59,517 bases of DNA from UMGS172 sp045649545 (GTDB lineage Bacteria > Bacillota > Clostridia > Oscillospirales > Acutalibacteraceae): the NCBI GenBank assembly GCA_045649545.1, contig JAZRQE010000047.1, positions 1-59,517 on the forward strand. The letters are read 5' to 3'. Position 1 is the first letter of the stretch. Every line of letters starts with the position of its first letter. The notes under the pieces are model-generated. The model saw only the letters and a list, made by a program, of their open reading frames with translations. It did no database searches and was not told the origin of the DNA. The position numbers and the translations under genes were made by a program. Of this stretch, positions 8,558 to 16,301 are shown piece after piece.

Positions 8558-9393
8558 TGTCTGATATTACCTTCGGTCAGTTTGTTGATACTAATTCGTT
8601 TTTGCATAATTTAGACCCGAGAACGAAACTTTTAAGCCTTATCGCGTTTATAGTTTTTGTTTTTGTGGCTAACAACTTTTTGTCATTAAGTGTTTTAGCG
8701 GTTTTACTGCTTATCTGTATTTTTGTTTCAAAAATTCCGCTTAAAATGTACCTTAAAAATCTCAAGGCTATTTTGCCGATAATCATAATTACTGCATTGC
8801 TTAACGTTTTTTATACAAATGGCGGAGTGATTTTAATTGATTGGTGGATTTTTACAGTTACAACCGGCGGAATTTACCGAGCAGTGTTTATGGCGGTCAG
8901 AATTATTCTTTTGATACTGTCAAGTGCGGTATTAAGCTATTCGACCTCTCCGACGTCGTTAACCGGTGCAATTGAAAGTCTTTTAAAGCCTTTAAAGTTA
9001 ATCGGTTTAGGAAATGCTGTGCATACTATGGCAATGACAATGACCATTGCTTTAAGGTTTATTCCGACATTAATTGAAGAAACCGAAAAAATTATGAATG
9101 CACAAAAGGCGAGAGGTGCTAACCTTGATAGCGGTAATATTTTAAAACGGGTTAAGGCTTTGTTACCGATATTGATTCCACTGCTAATTTCTTCGGTACG
9201 TCGTGCATATGAGCTTGCCGAGGCTATGGAGTGCCGTTGCTATAACGGTGGTGAGGGGCGTACTAAATACCGTTTGATGCATTATAGAAGTGTTGATTTA
9301 ACTGCGGCAATTGTGCTTATCACTGTGTTTGCAGGGATTATTTTAATCAATATTTTTTACGGCTTAATTTTAAGTTTAATTCCGTTTATTTGA
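8554..9393 (+). CDS. ecfT: EcfT, ECF transporter transmembrane subunit
   Basis: Membrane scaffold that couples the EcfA ATPases to exchangeable S components. 279 aa with about six hydrophobic segments. The two coupling-helix motifs are present: ARG in KARGANLDSGN and the ECR-type AMECRCYNGGEGRT near the C-terminus. Start overlaps ecfA2 by ATGA; a second ATG follows directly at 8557. With no S gene in the window, the imported vitamin cannot be inferred. Confidence 0.92.
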   Translation: MMSDITFGQFVDTNSFLHNLDPRTKLLSLIAFIVFVFVANNFLSLSVLAVLLLICIFVSKIPLKMYLKNLKAILPIIIITALLNVFYTNGGVILIDWWIFTVTTGGIYRAVFMAVRIILLILSSAVLSYSTSPTSLTGAIESLLKPLKLIGLGNAVHTMAMTMTIALRFIPTLIEETEKIMNAQKARGANLDSGNILKRVKALLPILIPLLISSVRRAYELAEAMECRCYNGGEGRTKYRLMHYRSVDLTAAIVLITVFAGIILINIFYGLILSLIPFI

Positions 9394-9412
9394 AGTATAA
9401 GGAGGGTGCATT

Positions 9413-10162
9413 ATGCCAAGACATTTACTGACAATTAAATATGACGGCAGTAATTACTGTGGTTGGCAGGTGCAACCTAATGCCGTTTCTGTTCAAAGTA
9501 CAGTACAAAAGGCACTTATTGATTTAACAGGTGAGAATAATTTGTGTGTAACAGGATGCAGTCGTACTGACTCGGGTGTTCATGCAAATATGTTTTGTCT
9601 GCATTTTGATAGTGAGACTACAATACCTGATAACAAGATTCCTTTTGCGTTAAATATGCGGTTGCCTAATGATATTGTAGCAACTGATTGTAAAATTGTT
9701 GAGGATGATTTTCACGCCAGGTATTCGAGTTTGGGTAAGACTTATATTTATAAAATCCATAATAGTTCAATTTTAGACCCGTTTAAGTATAAGTATTACT
9801 TGAATGTAGGCCGTCATATTGATGAAAAACTTTTAGACAAAGCTGCAAAATGCTTTGTTGGTACATATGATTTTAAAGGGTTTTGTTCGGTCGGTTCATC
9901 AGTTGTCGATACAGTTAGAACGGTTAGTGATTGTTTTGTAAAACGTGTTGGTGATGACGTAATTATCAGCATTACCGCAAATGGTTTCCTTTACAATATG
10001 GTTAGAATTATCGTCGGTACTCTTTTAGAGGTTAATGACGGTAAAATTGATATTGAAGATTTGCCTAAAATTATTGCTTCTGGTGACCGCGAAAAAGCAG
10101 GACCTACTGCAAGACCTCACGGACTATATTTAGATAAAGTACATTATGCTGAAAAGGATTAA
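9413..10162 (+). CDS. truA: TruA, tRNA pseudouridine(38-40) synthase
   Basis: Forms pseudouridine at positions 38-40 of the tRNA anticodon arm. 249 aa. Catalytic aspartate D53 is in CSRTDSGVHA; N-terminal LLTIKYDGSNYCGWQVQ and C-terminal FLYNMVRIIVGTL are family hallmarks. SD AAGGAGGG is just upstream. Commonly found after ecfT in Firmicutes, as here, which supports an operon reading. Confidence 0.95.
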   Translation: MPRHLLTIKYDGSNYCGWQVQPNAVSVQSTVQKALIDLTGENNLCVTGCSRTDSGVHANMFCLHFDSETTIPDNKIPFALNMRLPNDIVATDCKIVEDDFHARYSSLGKTYIYKIHNSSILDPFKYKYYLNVGRHIDEKLLDKAAKCFVGTYDFKGFCSVGSSVVDTVRTVSDCFVKRVGDDVIISITANGFLYNMVRIIVGTLLEVNDGKIDIEDLPKIIASGDREKAGPTARPHGLYLDKVHYAEKD

Positions 10163-10164
10163 AA

Positions 10165-11406
10165 ATGGGTACTGAAAGAAAGAAAAGAAGAATTAAGATA
10201 TTAGGTTTTAGAAAAAAGTCTAATTCAAAATCAAAAAAAGTTAATAGTAAGCGTGATATTTCAGTTGATGAACAAAAATCCGGATTAGAGGTTGTAAAAG
10301 GCACCCGAAAAAGACGTAAAAAGATAAGAATTATCGCTTTATCGATTGCCGCAGCCGTTATCTTAACTGTTTTAATTATAAGTTGGCTTACACCTACCGG
10401 TTTGATAGAATATATTCAAAACGAATATGCCGCTTCGGGTAAAGGTGATTTCCCGGTAAGCGTTTATTCCTCTAACCCCGAATATTTTGGATGCCATAAC
10501 GATATAATTACACTGACTAATGACACTTATTTTGAAGTTTACAATATAAACGGTAAACTTTTGCAGGCGGTGTCGCACGGTATGTCCAACCCTCAATTAG
10601 AGGTTTCCGAAGCAAGATTTTTACTTTTCGACCGTGAGCGTTATAACATTTCAATATTTAACTATTCCAACGAACTTCATACTGCTGAATTTGAAAACAC
10701 AATTATAACTGCCGATATCGGTCGTAACGGCAGTTATGCAGTAGTAACTTCTTCTGAGGTTTATAAAAATTCTGTTTTTGTGTACGATAAAAACAATGAA
10801 CTGCTGTTTACTTGGAATTCCGCAAATTATTATATTACCGATGTTGCAGTATCCGATAACGGTAAAAATATCGCACTTTGCTTGCTTAATTCCAATGCAG
10901 GAAGCTTCGAATCATTCGTTTACATACTTGATTTTAAGAGTGCAACGCCTAAGGATAAATATTCATTTAATGATATAGTTTCATCAATATCAAACTACGG
11001 TGACTACATTTTTGCCAACGGTTTTGACCGTGCTTATTCAATTAAGTGGGATGGCGGTCAAACAGATTTAGGAGTAAACGGTACAATCAGATGCTATGAT
11101 TTTGATTTTGACGGTAATTCGTGTTTCGTCTTCGGACGTGAGGATAATGAACAAATTAACACTGTTGCCGTTTTAGACCAAGACGGAAAGGTGACTTCTA
11201 CTTTCCAGTTTAATGCAGCTGTTACTGATGTTGCTATTACCGAAGATTTTGTTGCTGTTTTATCACCGACCGAATGTTATATTTACGATTTAAAAGGTAA
11301 TTTAAAAAGCAGTATATCTTGTGAGTACAAGGGAACCTTTGTAGGATTATCAAGCAATGGTAATGTGCTTGTTTCTGATAATTCAAAACTAATTAAAGTA
11401 AAATAA
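10165..11406 (+). CDS. DUF5711-type membrane-anchored beta-propeller protein
   Basis: Function unknown. 413 aa: a very basic cytoplasmic head (residues 1-54, many K/R), one membrane helix about 55-75, then an extracellular region of repeated beta-strand units in the style of a WD/PQQ-like propeller (for example NDTYFEVYNINGKLL, SVFVYDKNNELLFTW, TECYIYDLKGNLKSS). I recognise the pattern as DUF5711, common in Clostridia. It lies 2 bases after truA and before cvpA, so its transcription is coupled to them. A role in envelope sensing or assembly is only inference. Confidence 0.7.
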   Translation: MGTERKKRRIKILGFRKKSNSKSKKVNSKRDISVDEQKSGLEVVKGTRKRRKKIRIIALSIAAAVILTVLIISWLTPTGLIEYIQNEYAASGKGDFPVSVYSSNPEYFGCHNDIITLTNDTYFEVYNINGKLLQAVSHGMSNPQLEVSEARFLLFDRERYNISIFNYSNELHTAEFENTIITADIGRNGSYAVVTSSEVYKNSVFVYDKNNELLFTWNSANYYITDVAVSDNGKNIALCLLNSNAGSFESFVYILDFKSATPKDKYSFNDIVSSISNYGDYIFANGFDRAYSIKWDGGQTDLGVNGTIRCYDFDFDGNSCFVFGREDNEQINTVAVLDQDGKVTSTFQFNAAVTDVAITEDFVAVLSPTECYIYDLKGNLKSSISCEYKGTFVGLSSNGNVLVSDNSKLIKVK

Positions 11407-11435
11407 AATAAAATAAAACAAAATAAAATAAAAGG
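11402..11435 (+). repeat. TAAAA pentamer tract between two genes
   Basis: About seven tandem TAAAA-type units (one changed to CAAAA) begin at the stop codon of the DUF5711 gene and end at the cvpA Shine-Dalgarno AAAGGGAG. The tract sets the distance between the two genes and is prone to slippage. Confidence 0.75.
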
Positions 11436-11444
11436 GAGTTCATT

Positions 11445-12128
11445 ATGTCTGTTATTTTAGATTTAGCAATTATTTTAATCGTTGCACTTTGCGTATTTAT
11501 TGGTATAAAACGCGGTGCTGTTAAGGAAATAGTTAGTTTAGTAGGCATTATTGTTGCATTAGTTTTAGCAATTACAATCTCAAAAATCGGTTCTTCTTTT
11601 ATTTATGATAAATTTGTAGGTAATGCAATATACGATACTGTTTTTGAAGCAGTTGAGGATAGTGTCGGTGCAGATATTTCATCTACCATTGATGCTTTGC
11701 CTGAAGAGATTTTCGAAATCGGGGAGAAAATGGGCATTAATATCTCCGAGGAACTTGAATCAGGCCTTAAAGAAAACGGCAATCTTGCCGGCGGTGTAGC
11801 CGAAATAGTTAGCAATTCTATTGCCAAGCCTTTGGTAATCAGTGTTATTCAGGTTATTCTGTTTATAATTCTTTTCATTATTTTCAAGGTACTTATCGGT
11901 TGGTTGGGCAGAATATTAAATATCGTTGCAAAACTTCCTGTTATCGGTGCTGCTAATAAGTTAGTTGGCGGTGTAATCGGTTTTTTAAAAGGATTAATTA
12001 TTGCATCAATAATTTGTTATGTGGTAATAATTGTTTTGAAAGTTCAACCGGACGGTTTTGCTGGAATTAATAGCGAAATCGTTGAAGATACTAAAATTTT
12101 TAATTTGATTTCAGGAATTGTAAAATAA
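11445..12128 (+). CDS. CvpA family membrane protein
   Basis: 227 aa with four hydrophobic segments, in the arrangement of the CvpA/colicin V production family: VILDLAIILIVALCVFIGIKRG at the N-terminus and the conserved VAKLPVIGAANKLVGGVIGFLKGL in the second half. Between them is an acidic loop (about 60-130) longer than in CvpA of model species. CvpA proteins act in envelope homeostasis; the molecular function is not established. Located between the DUF5711 gene and the Clp ATPase gene. Confidence 0.8.
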   Translation: MSVILDLAIILIVALCVFIGIKRGAVKEIVSLVGIIVALVLAITISKIGSSFIYDKFVGNAIYDTVFEAVEDSVGADISSTIDALPEEIFEIGEKMGINISEELESGLKENGNLAGGVAEIVSNSIAKPLVISVIQVILFIILFIIFKVLIGWLGRILNIVAKLPVIGAANKLVGGVIGFLKGLIIASIICYVVIIVLKVQPDGFAGINSEIVEDTKIFNLISGIVK

Positions 12129-12154
12129 TTTTTTCGTTACCTTAAGGAGTCCTT

Positions 12155-14455
12155 ATGAAACTTTGTTACAAGTGTAAAAAACGCCCTGCTGTTGTGTTTA
12201 TTCAAGGTATGGGGCAAAATGGAGAAAAAGTAGGCGAGGCAGGCGGTCTTTGTCTTGTTTGTGCTAAAGATATGGGTATCCAACCTATAAACGATATGCT
12301 CAAAAATATGAATATTTCAGATGATGAAATCGAAGAAATGAGCGAACAGTTTATGGGTCTTATGGGTCCTGAAATGGATGGTTTGGATACTGATGATGAC
12401 GACGCTTTTTCATTAGGCGGTGCACAGACTTTTCCGTTTTTAAACGGAATTTTTGGTAATATGAATAAGGCTAACAGCCAAAATTCCGAAACCGAAGGTG
12501 CAGAGTCACAACCTAAAGATAAAAAGAAGGATAAAAAGGCCAAAAAACGTAAATTTTTATCACAGTTTTGTACCGACCTAACCGCAAAAGCTCGAAACGG
12601 CGAATTAGATGTAATTATCGGTCGCGATGCTGAGCTTTATCGCGTTATTCAAATTCTTTCTCGCCGTACAAAAAACAATCCTTGCCTTATCGGTGAACCC
12701 GGTGTTGGTAAAACTGCTATAGCAGAAGGTCTTGCGTTAAAAATTGCTAACAAAGACGCACCTGCAAAGCTATTAGATAAAGAAATTATGCTTCTTGACC
12801 TTACCGGTTTGGTTGCAGGAACGCAGTTCCGCGGTCAGTTTGAAAGCCGTATCAAAGGTTTGATTGACGAGGTTAAAGCAGAAGGAAATATCATTCTTTT
12901 TATTGACGAAGTGCATAATTTAGTCGGTGCGGGTGACTCTGAGGGCTCGATGAGTGCAGGTAACATTCTTAAACCTGCTTTGTCACGCGGAGAAATACAG
13001 GTTATAGGCGCTACAACCTTTAAGGAATACCGTAAGCACATTGAAAAAGATGCGGCTTTAGAACGCCGTTTTCAGCCTGTTACGGTTGAAGAACCTTCTA
13101 TTGATGATGCTATAAAAATGCTTTCGGGTATTCGCGGATATTATGAGGGTTATCATAACGTTAAAATTACTGACGAAATTATTCGAGGTGCTGTTAACCT
13201 TTCCGAAAGATATATTAATGACCGATTTTTGCCTGATAAAGCCATAGATTTGCTTGACGAGGCTTGTGCTTGTGCTTGTTTAAGAAATAAAGCTATAGAC
13301 GAAATGGTTTTAGCTGATAAAAAAGTTGCAAGTTTGACTCAAGAGTTGGCAGAACTTGAAACAGATGTTGAAAATCCCGATTACGAGCGAATTGCAACAG
13401 TTAAATTTGAACTTGAAAAAAGCAGAGAAACTTTAGAAAAAGTCAAACCAAAAGCCAACAAAAATAAGGTTACTACTGATGATTTAGCAAGAGTAATCGA
13501 GCTTTGGACAGGTGTGCCTGCCGCTAAAGTTAAACAGAATAACCTTGAAAAACTGTCGAGTTTGGAAAACAATATAAAGCAGCATATTATCGGTCAGGAT
13601 GAAGCTGTTGAGGCTTTTGTTTTGGGTGTCAGACGTTCAAGTGTACAGATAACAAGTCACCGCCGTCCTGCATCATTTATATTAGTAGGACCTACAGGTG
13701 TTGGTAAAACCGAACTTGTAAAGGTTTTGGCAAAAGAACTGTTTAACACACCTGACGCTTTAATCAGACTCGATATGTCGGAGTTTATGGAAAAGCACGC
13801 AGTATCCAAACTTATCGGCGCACCTCCGGGGTATGTTGGCTATGATGAGGCAGGGCAGTTGACCGAAAAAGTACGCCGTAAACCTTATTCCGTTATTTTG
13901 TTCGATGAAATCGAGAAGGCTCATCCCGATATATTAAATATCTTGTTACAAATTTTGGATGACGGCAGAATTACTGATTCTCAAGGCAGAACTGTAAACT
14001 TTGAGAACACAGTTTTGGTTATGACCTCTAATGCTGGCAGTGACAACAACGGTACTTTATTAGGTTTTAATAAAACTCAAGCTGAAGCATCAAAAGATAA
14101 AGCATTAAAAGCACTTAAGGACTTCCTACGTCCTGAATTTTTGGGCAGGGTAGACGATATAATCGCTTTTTCACCGTTATCTAAAGAATCACTTGAGAAG
14201 ATTTCTGCACTCATCCTTGACGAGTTGAAGCCTTTATTAGCCGAGCGAAACATTGAGTTTAGCTATGATGGCATGGTTTGCAGTTACTTTGCGGAAAAGT
14301 GTGACGGAAAATCAGGTGCAAGAGAGCTTCGTAAGATGGTTCGTAAGGAAATAGAAGATAAAATAATTGCAGCAATGATAGATAATCCCGAGTTTAACTA
14401 TAAATCTATTGAAGTTACCTGCAACGAGATACCGGAATTAAAATTTTCCTTATAA
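12155..14455 (+). CDS. clpE: ClpE-type Clp ATPase with N-terminal zinc finger
   Basis: Hsp100 protein unfoldase, 766 aa. The usual Clp N-domain is replaced by a Cys4 zinc finger (C4, C7, C33, C36), the hallmark of ClpE, followed by an acidic linker and a lysine-rich stretch (about 121-133). First AAA+ domain: Walker A GEPGVGKT at 180-187. Middle coiled coil about 400-440. Second AAA+ domain: GPTGVGKT near 514. The tripeptide LGF in GTLLGFNK just after the SNAGS stretch is the probable ClpP-docking loop, so it likely feeds ClpP. In B. subtilis clpE is CtsR-regulated; no clear CtsR operator is visible here and the gene sits at the end of the ruvC operon. ClpC-like is the alternative name. Confidence 0.85.
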   Translation: MKLCYKCKKRPAVVFIQGMGQNGEKVGEAGGLCLVCAKDMGIQPINDMLKNMNISDDEIEEMSEQFMGLMGPEMDGLDTDDDDAFSLGGAQTFPFLNGIFGNMNKANSQNSETEGAESQPKDKKKDKKAKKRKFLSQFCTDLTAKARNGELDVIIGRDAELYRVIQILSRRTKNNPCLIGEPGVGKTAIAEGLALKIANKDAPAKLLDKEIMLLDLTGLVAGTQFRGQFESRIKGLIDEVKAEGNIILFIDEVHNLVGAGDSEGSMSAGNILKPALSRGEIQVIGATTFKEYRKHIEKDAALERRFQPVTVEEPSIDDAIKMLSGIRGYYEGYHNVKITDEIIRGAVNLSERYINDRFLPDKAIDLLDEACACACLRNKAIDEMVLADKKVASLTQELAELETDVENPDYERIATVKFELEKSRETLEKVKPKANKNKVTTDDLARVIELWTGVPAAKVKQNNLEKLSSLENNIKQHIIGQDEAVEAFVLGVRRSSVQITSHRRPASFILVGPTGVGKTELVKVLAKELFNTPDALIRLDMSEFMEKHAVSKLIGAPPGYVGYDEAGQLTEKVRRKPYSVILFDEIEKAHPDILNILLQILDDGRITDSQGRTVNFENTVLVMTSNAGSDNNGTLLGFNKTQAEASKDKALKALKDFLRPEFLGRVDDIIAFSPLSKESLEKISALILDELKPLLAERNIEFSYDGMVCSYFAEKCDGKSGARELRKMVRKEIEDKIIAAMIDNPEFNYKSIEVTCNEIPELKFSL

Positions 14456-14480
14456 AATATTAAAATTTGTAAAATTTCTC

Positions 14481-14509
14481 TTGACGTGTGACGCAGTTTG
14501 TGGTAATAT
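14481..14509 (+). promoter_or_regulatory. Promoter of tRNA-Gly/tRNA-Arg
   Basis: TTGACG (14481-14486), 17-base spacer, TAATAT (14504-14509), with the tRNA beginning 19 bases further on. The spacer and -10 are framed by an 11-bp inverted repeat (next entry). Confidence 0.75.
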
Positions 14510-14522
14510 ATACTGCGTCACA
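14487..14522. promoter_or_regulatory. Perfect dyad around the -10 box of the tRNA promoter
   Basis: TGTGACGCAGT (14487-14497) and its exact complement ACTGCGTCACA (14512-14522) are separated by 14 bases that contain the -10. Because transcription should start within the right arm, the dyad cannot form in the RNA as a whole and is more likely a protein-binding site. No regulator is identifiable. Confidence 0.6.
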
Positions 14523-14527
14523 AAGAT

Positions 14528-14601
14528 GCGGGTGTAGTTCAGTGGTAGAATTCCAGCCTTCCAAGCTGGTTATGTGGGTTCGATTCCCATCACCCGCTCC
14601 A
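14528..14601 (+). tRNA. tRNA-Gly (anticodon TCC)
   Basis: Cloverleaf with acceptor GCGGGTG/CACCCGC, anticodon stem CCAGC/GCTGG with loop CTTCCAA, T-loop TTCGATT, discriminator T and encoded CCA. Reads GGA codons. Confidence 0.97.
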
Positions 14602-14648
14602 AAAATGCCCGGCCGTTGGCAATAGTCTTCGGTTTATGGGCGTTTTTT
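14601..14648 (+). terminator. Terminator after tRNA-Gly
   Basis: AAAAATGCCC (14601-14610) pairs with GGGCGTTTTT (14638-14647) and a T run follows. It may reduce read-through into tRNA-Arg or aid processing; tRNA-Arg has no clear promoter of its own. Confidence 0.6.
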
Positions 14649-14659
14649 ATGAATATTTT

Positions 14660-14736
14660 GCGCTGATAGCTCAGCTGGATAGAGCAACTGCCTTCTAAGC
14701 AGTAGGCCGGGGGTTCGAGTCCCTCTCAGCGCGCCA
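14660..14736 (+). tRNA. tRNA-Arg (anticodon TCT)
   Basis: Acceptor GCGCTGA/TCAGCGC, anticodon stem ACTGC/GCAGT with loop CTTCTAA, T-loop TTCGAGT, discriminator G and encoded CCA. Reads AGA codons. Confidence 0.97.
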
Positions 14737-14739
14737 ATT

Positions 14740-14767
14740 AAAAACCTACCCATTAGGGTGGGTTTTT
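14740..14767 (+). terminator. Terminator after tRNA-Arg
   Basis: AAAAACCTACCC, loop ATTA, GGGTGGGTTTTT (one G-U pair). The following gene starts about 33 bases later, so its mRNA must read through or start inside this short gap. Confidence 0.85.
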
Positions 14768-14800
14768 AAAATGTTATATTTTAGAATTACGGGTGTTTTT

Positions 14801-15073
14801 ATGGCTGAAATATGTGAAATTTTAATGATTGTTCTTTTTGGTGCATCGTGGCCTATGAACGTTATTAAATCAATTAAATCAAGAACAGCTAAGGGTAAAA
14901 GTCTGTTGTTTTTGATTCTTATTTTTACAGGTTATATTTTCGGTATTACCGCAAAGCTGATTGCAGGAAATTTTAAATGGTATGTACTGTTTTTCTATAT
15001 TATAAACACTGTAATGGTAGCAACCGATATAATTCTTTATTTCAGAAATTTAGCTATTGATAAAAAGCATTAA
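14801..15073 (+). CDS. SemiSWEET/PQ-loop family small membrane protein
   Basis: 90 aa with three hydrophobic helices, the size of bacterial SemiSWEET sugar facilitators, which work as dimers. The PQ-loop-like stretch is SWPMNVIKSIKSRTAKGKS near residue 17. The start at 14801 (MAEICEILM) is preferred to an ATG at 14771 because the latter lies in the terminator tail and gives an unlikely N-terminus; ACGGGTG is a weak SD. Substrate unknown; in this family loss of the canonical proline is common, so a transport role is probable but not proven. Confidence 0.7.
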   Translation: MAEICEILMIVLFGASWPMNVIKSIKSRTAKGKSLLFLILIFTGYIFGITAKLIAGNFKWYVLFFYIINTVMVATDIILYFRNLAIDKKH

Positions 15074-15108
15074 AATATAGGGTATTTTAGAGAAAGGAGT
15101 GACTTTAA

Positions 15109-16242
15109 GTGATTGCAGTAAAGAAAGCAAAAGCCAACACGATAGATTTTATTTTATCTTTTATTAAGAATAATGTTGTCATGTGTGTTGCATTTGCTGC
15201 AGCTTTGGTCACTTGCTTTTTTGTTCCAATAGATAAAAAATATTTAGGCTATTTTGATATTAAAACGCTCACATGTCTTTTTTGCGTTTTGGCTGTTGTA
15301 TGTGCGTTAAAAAATATTAGTTTTTTCTATATCTTAGCCAGAAAAATTGTGAAATGTTTTAAAAATATCAGAATGTGCATTTTAGCACTTGTTTATATTA
15401 CTTTCATTGGTTCAATGTTAATTGCAAATGATATGGCGTTGCTTACATTTTTACCGCTGGGTTATTTTGTTCTTTCAACAGGCGGTAAAGAAAAATATAT
15501 GGCTTTTACCTTTATTATGCAAAACATTGCCGCTAATTTGGGTGGCATGCTAACACCGTTTGGTAATCCGCAAAACTTGTATCTTTACACAAAATTCAAT
15601 ATTCCGAATTTTGAGTTTATGAGTATAATGTTACTTCCTTTTTTAGTATCTGTTTTGCTGATTACTTTGTGTTGCTTTTTTATTAAACCGGAACCGGTTG
15701 AAATTAAGGATACTCCGACTGCGTTTAACTTAAAAAAAGCCATATTATATTTATCGTTATTCTTTTTTGCAATTGCAATTGTGTTTCGCGGAATTCCGTA
15801 CTATTTAGGTTTGATTATTATTCCTCCGGTATTGTTTGTTGTTGATAGGGACGCTTTAAAGAAGGTCGATTATCCGCTGCTTTTAACCTTTGTGTTCTTT
15901 TTTATTTTTGCAGGAAATATGGCTAGAATTGATATTGTCCAGAACTTCTTCTCGTATCTTTTAGAGAAAAATACACTTATATTCAGTGTGCTTTCTTGCC
16001 AGGTAATTAGCAACGTACCTTCGTCAATTTTGTTGTCACAATTTACTACTGATTATCCGAGTTTGTTAGTTGGTGTAAATATCGGCGGTGTAGGCACCTT
16101 AATTGCTTCGTTGGCATCGTTAATCACATTTAGAGAATATACTTCTCACAATCCATCAAAGTCCCTTTATTATGTTGGAATGTTTAGTGCGTTTAATTTT
16201 GGATTTTTGATGATTTTAACAGCATTTATGCTATTAATATAA
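15109..16242 (+). CDS. SLC13-type anion permease
   Basis: 377 aa integral membrane protein, about ten helices. GGMLTPFGNPQNLYLY (residues 145-160) with the GNPQN signature and the helix NDMALLTFLPL (107-117) identify the ion-transporter superfamily containing SLC13/CitT and ArsB/NhaD. GTG start at 15109 is set by AAAGGAG 9 bases upstream. It is shorter than most dicarboxylate carriers (about 450 aa), so substrate (dicarboxylate, citrate or another anion) cannot be stated. It ends at a bidirectional terminator. Confidence 0.78.
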   Translation: MIAVKKAKANTIDFILSFIKNNVVMCVAFAAALVTCFFVPIDKKYLGYFDIKTLTCLFCVLAVVCALKNISFFYILARKIVKCFKNIRMCILALVYITFIGSMLIANDMALLTFLPLGYFVLSTGGKEKYMAFTFIMQNIAANLGGMLTPFGNPQNLYLYTKFNIPNFEFMSIMLLPFLVSVLLITLCCFFIKPEPVEIKDTPTAFNLKKAILYLSLFFFAIAIVFRGIPYYLGLIIIPPVLFVVDRDALKKVDYPLLLTFVFFFIFAGNMARIDIVQNFFSYLLEKNTLIFSVLSCQVISNVPSSILLSQFTTDYPSLLVGVNIGGVGTLIASLASLITFREYTSHNPSKSLYYVGMFSAFNFGFLMILTAFMLLI

Positions 16243-16257
16243 GACAAATTTGAATAT

Positions 16258-16293
16258 AAAAAAAAGAGCATTCAGATTGAATGCTCTTTTTTT
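16258..16293. terminator. Bidirectional terminator between converging genes
   Basis: AAAAAGAGCATTC, loop AGATT, GAATGCTCTTTTT: a 13-bp stem with A and T runs on both sides, so it serves the permease gene (plus) and the glycan cassette (minus). Confidence 0.9.
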
Positions 16294-16301
16294 ATGTTAA
16301 T

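Noticed and set aside
14601..14660. tRNA-derived element like that after tRNA-Gln
   Set aside because: Only a terminator hairpin is present after tRNA-Gly; no repeat of the tRNA 3' end.
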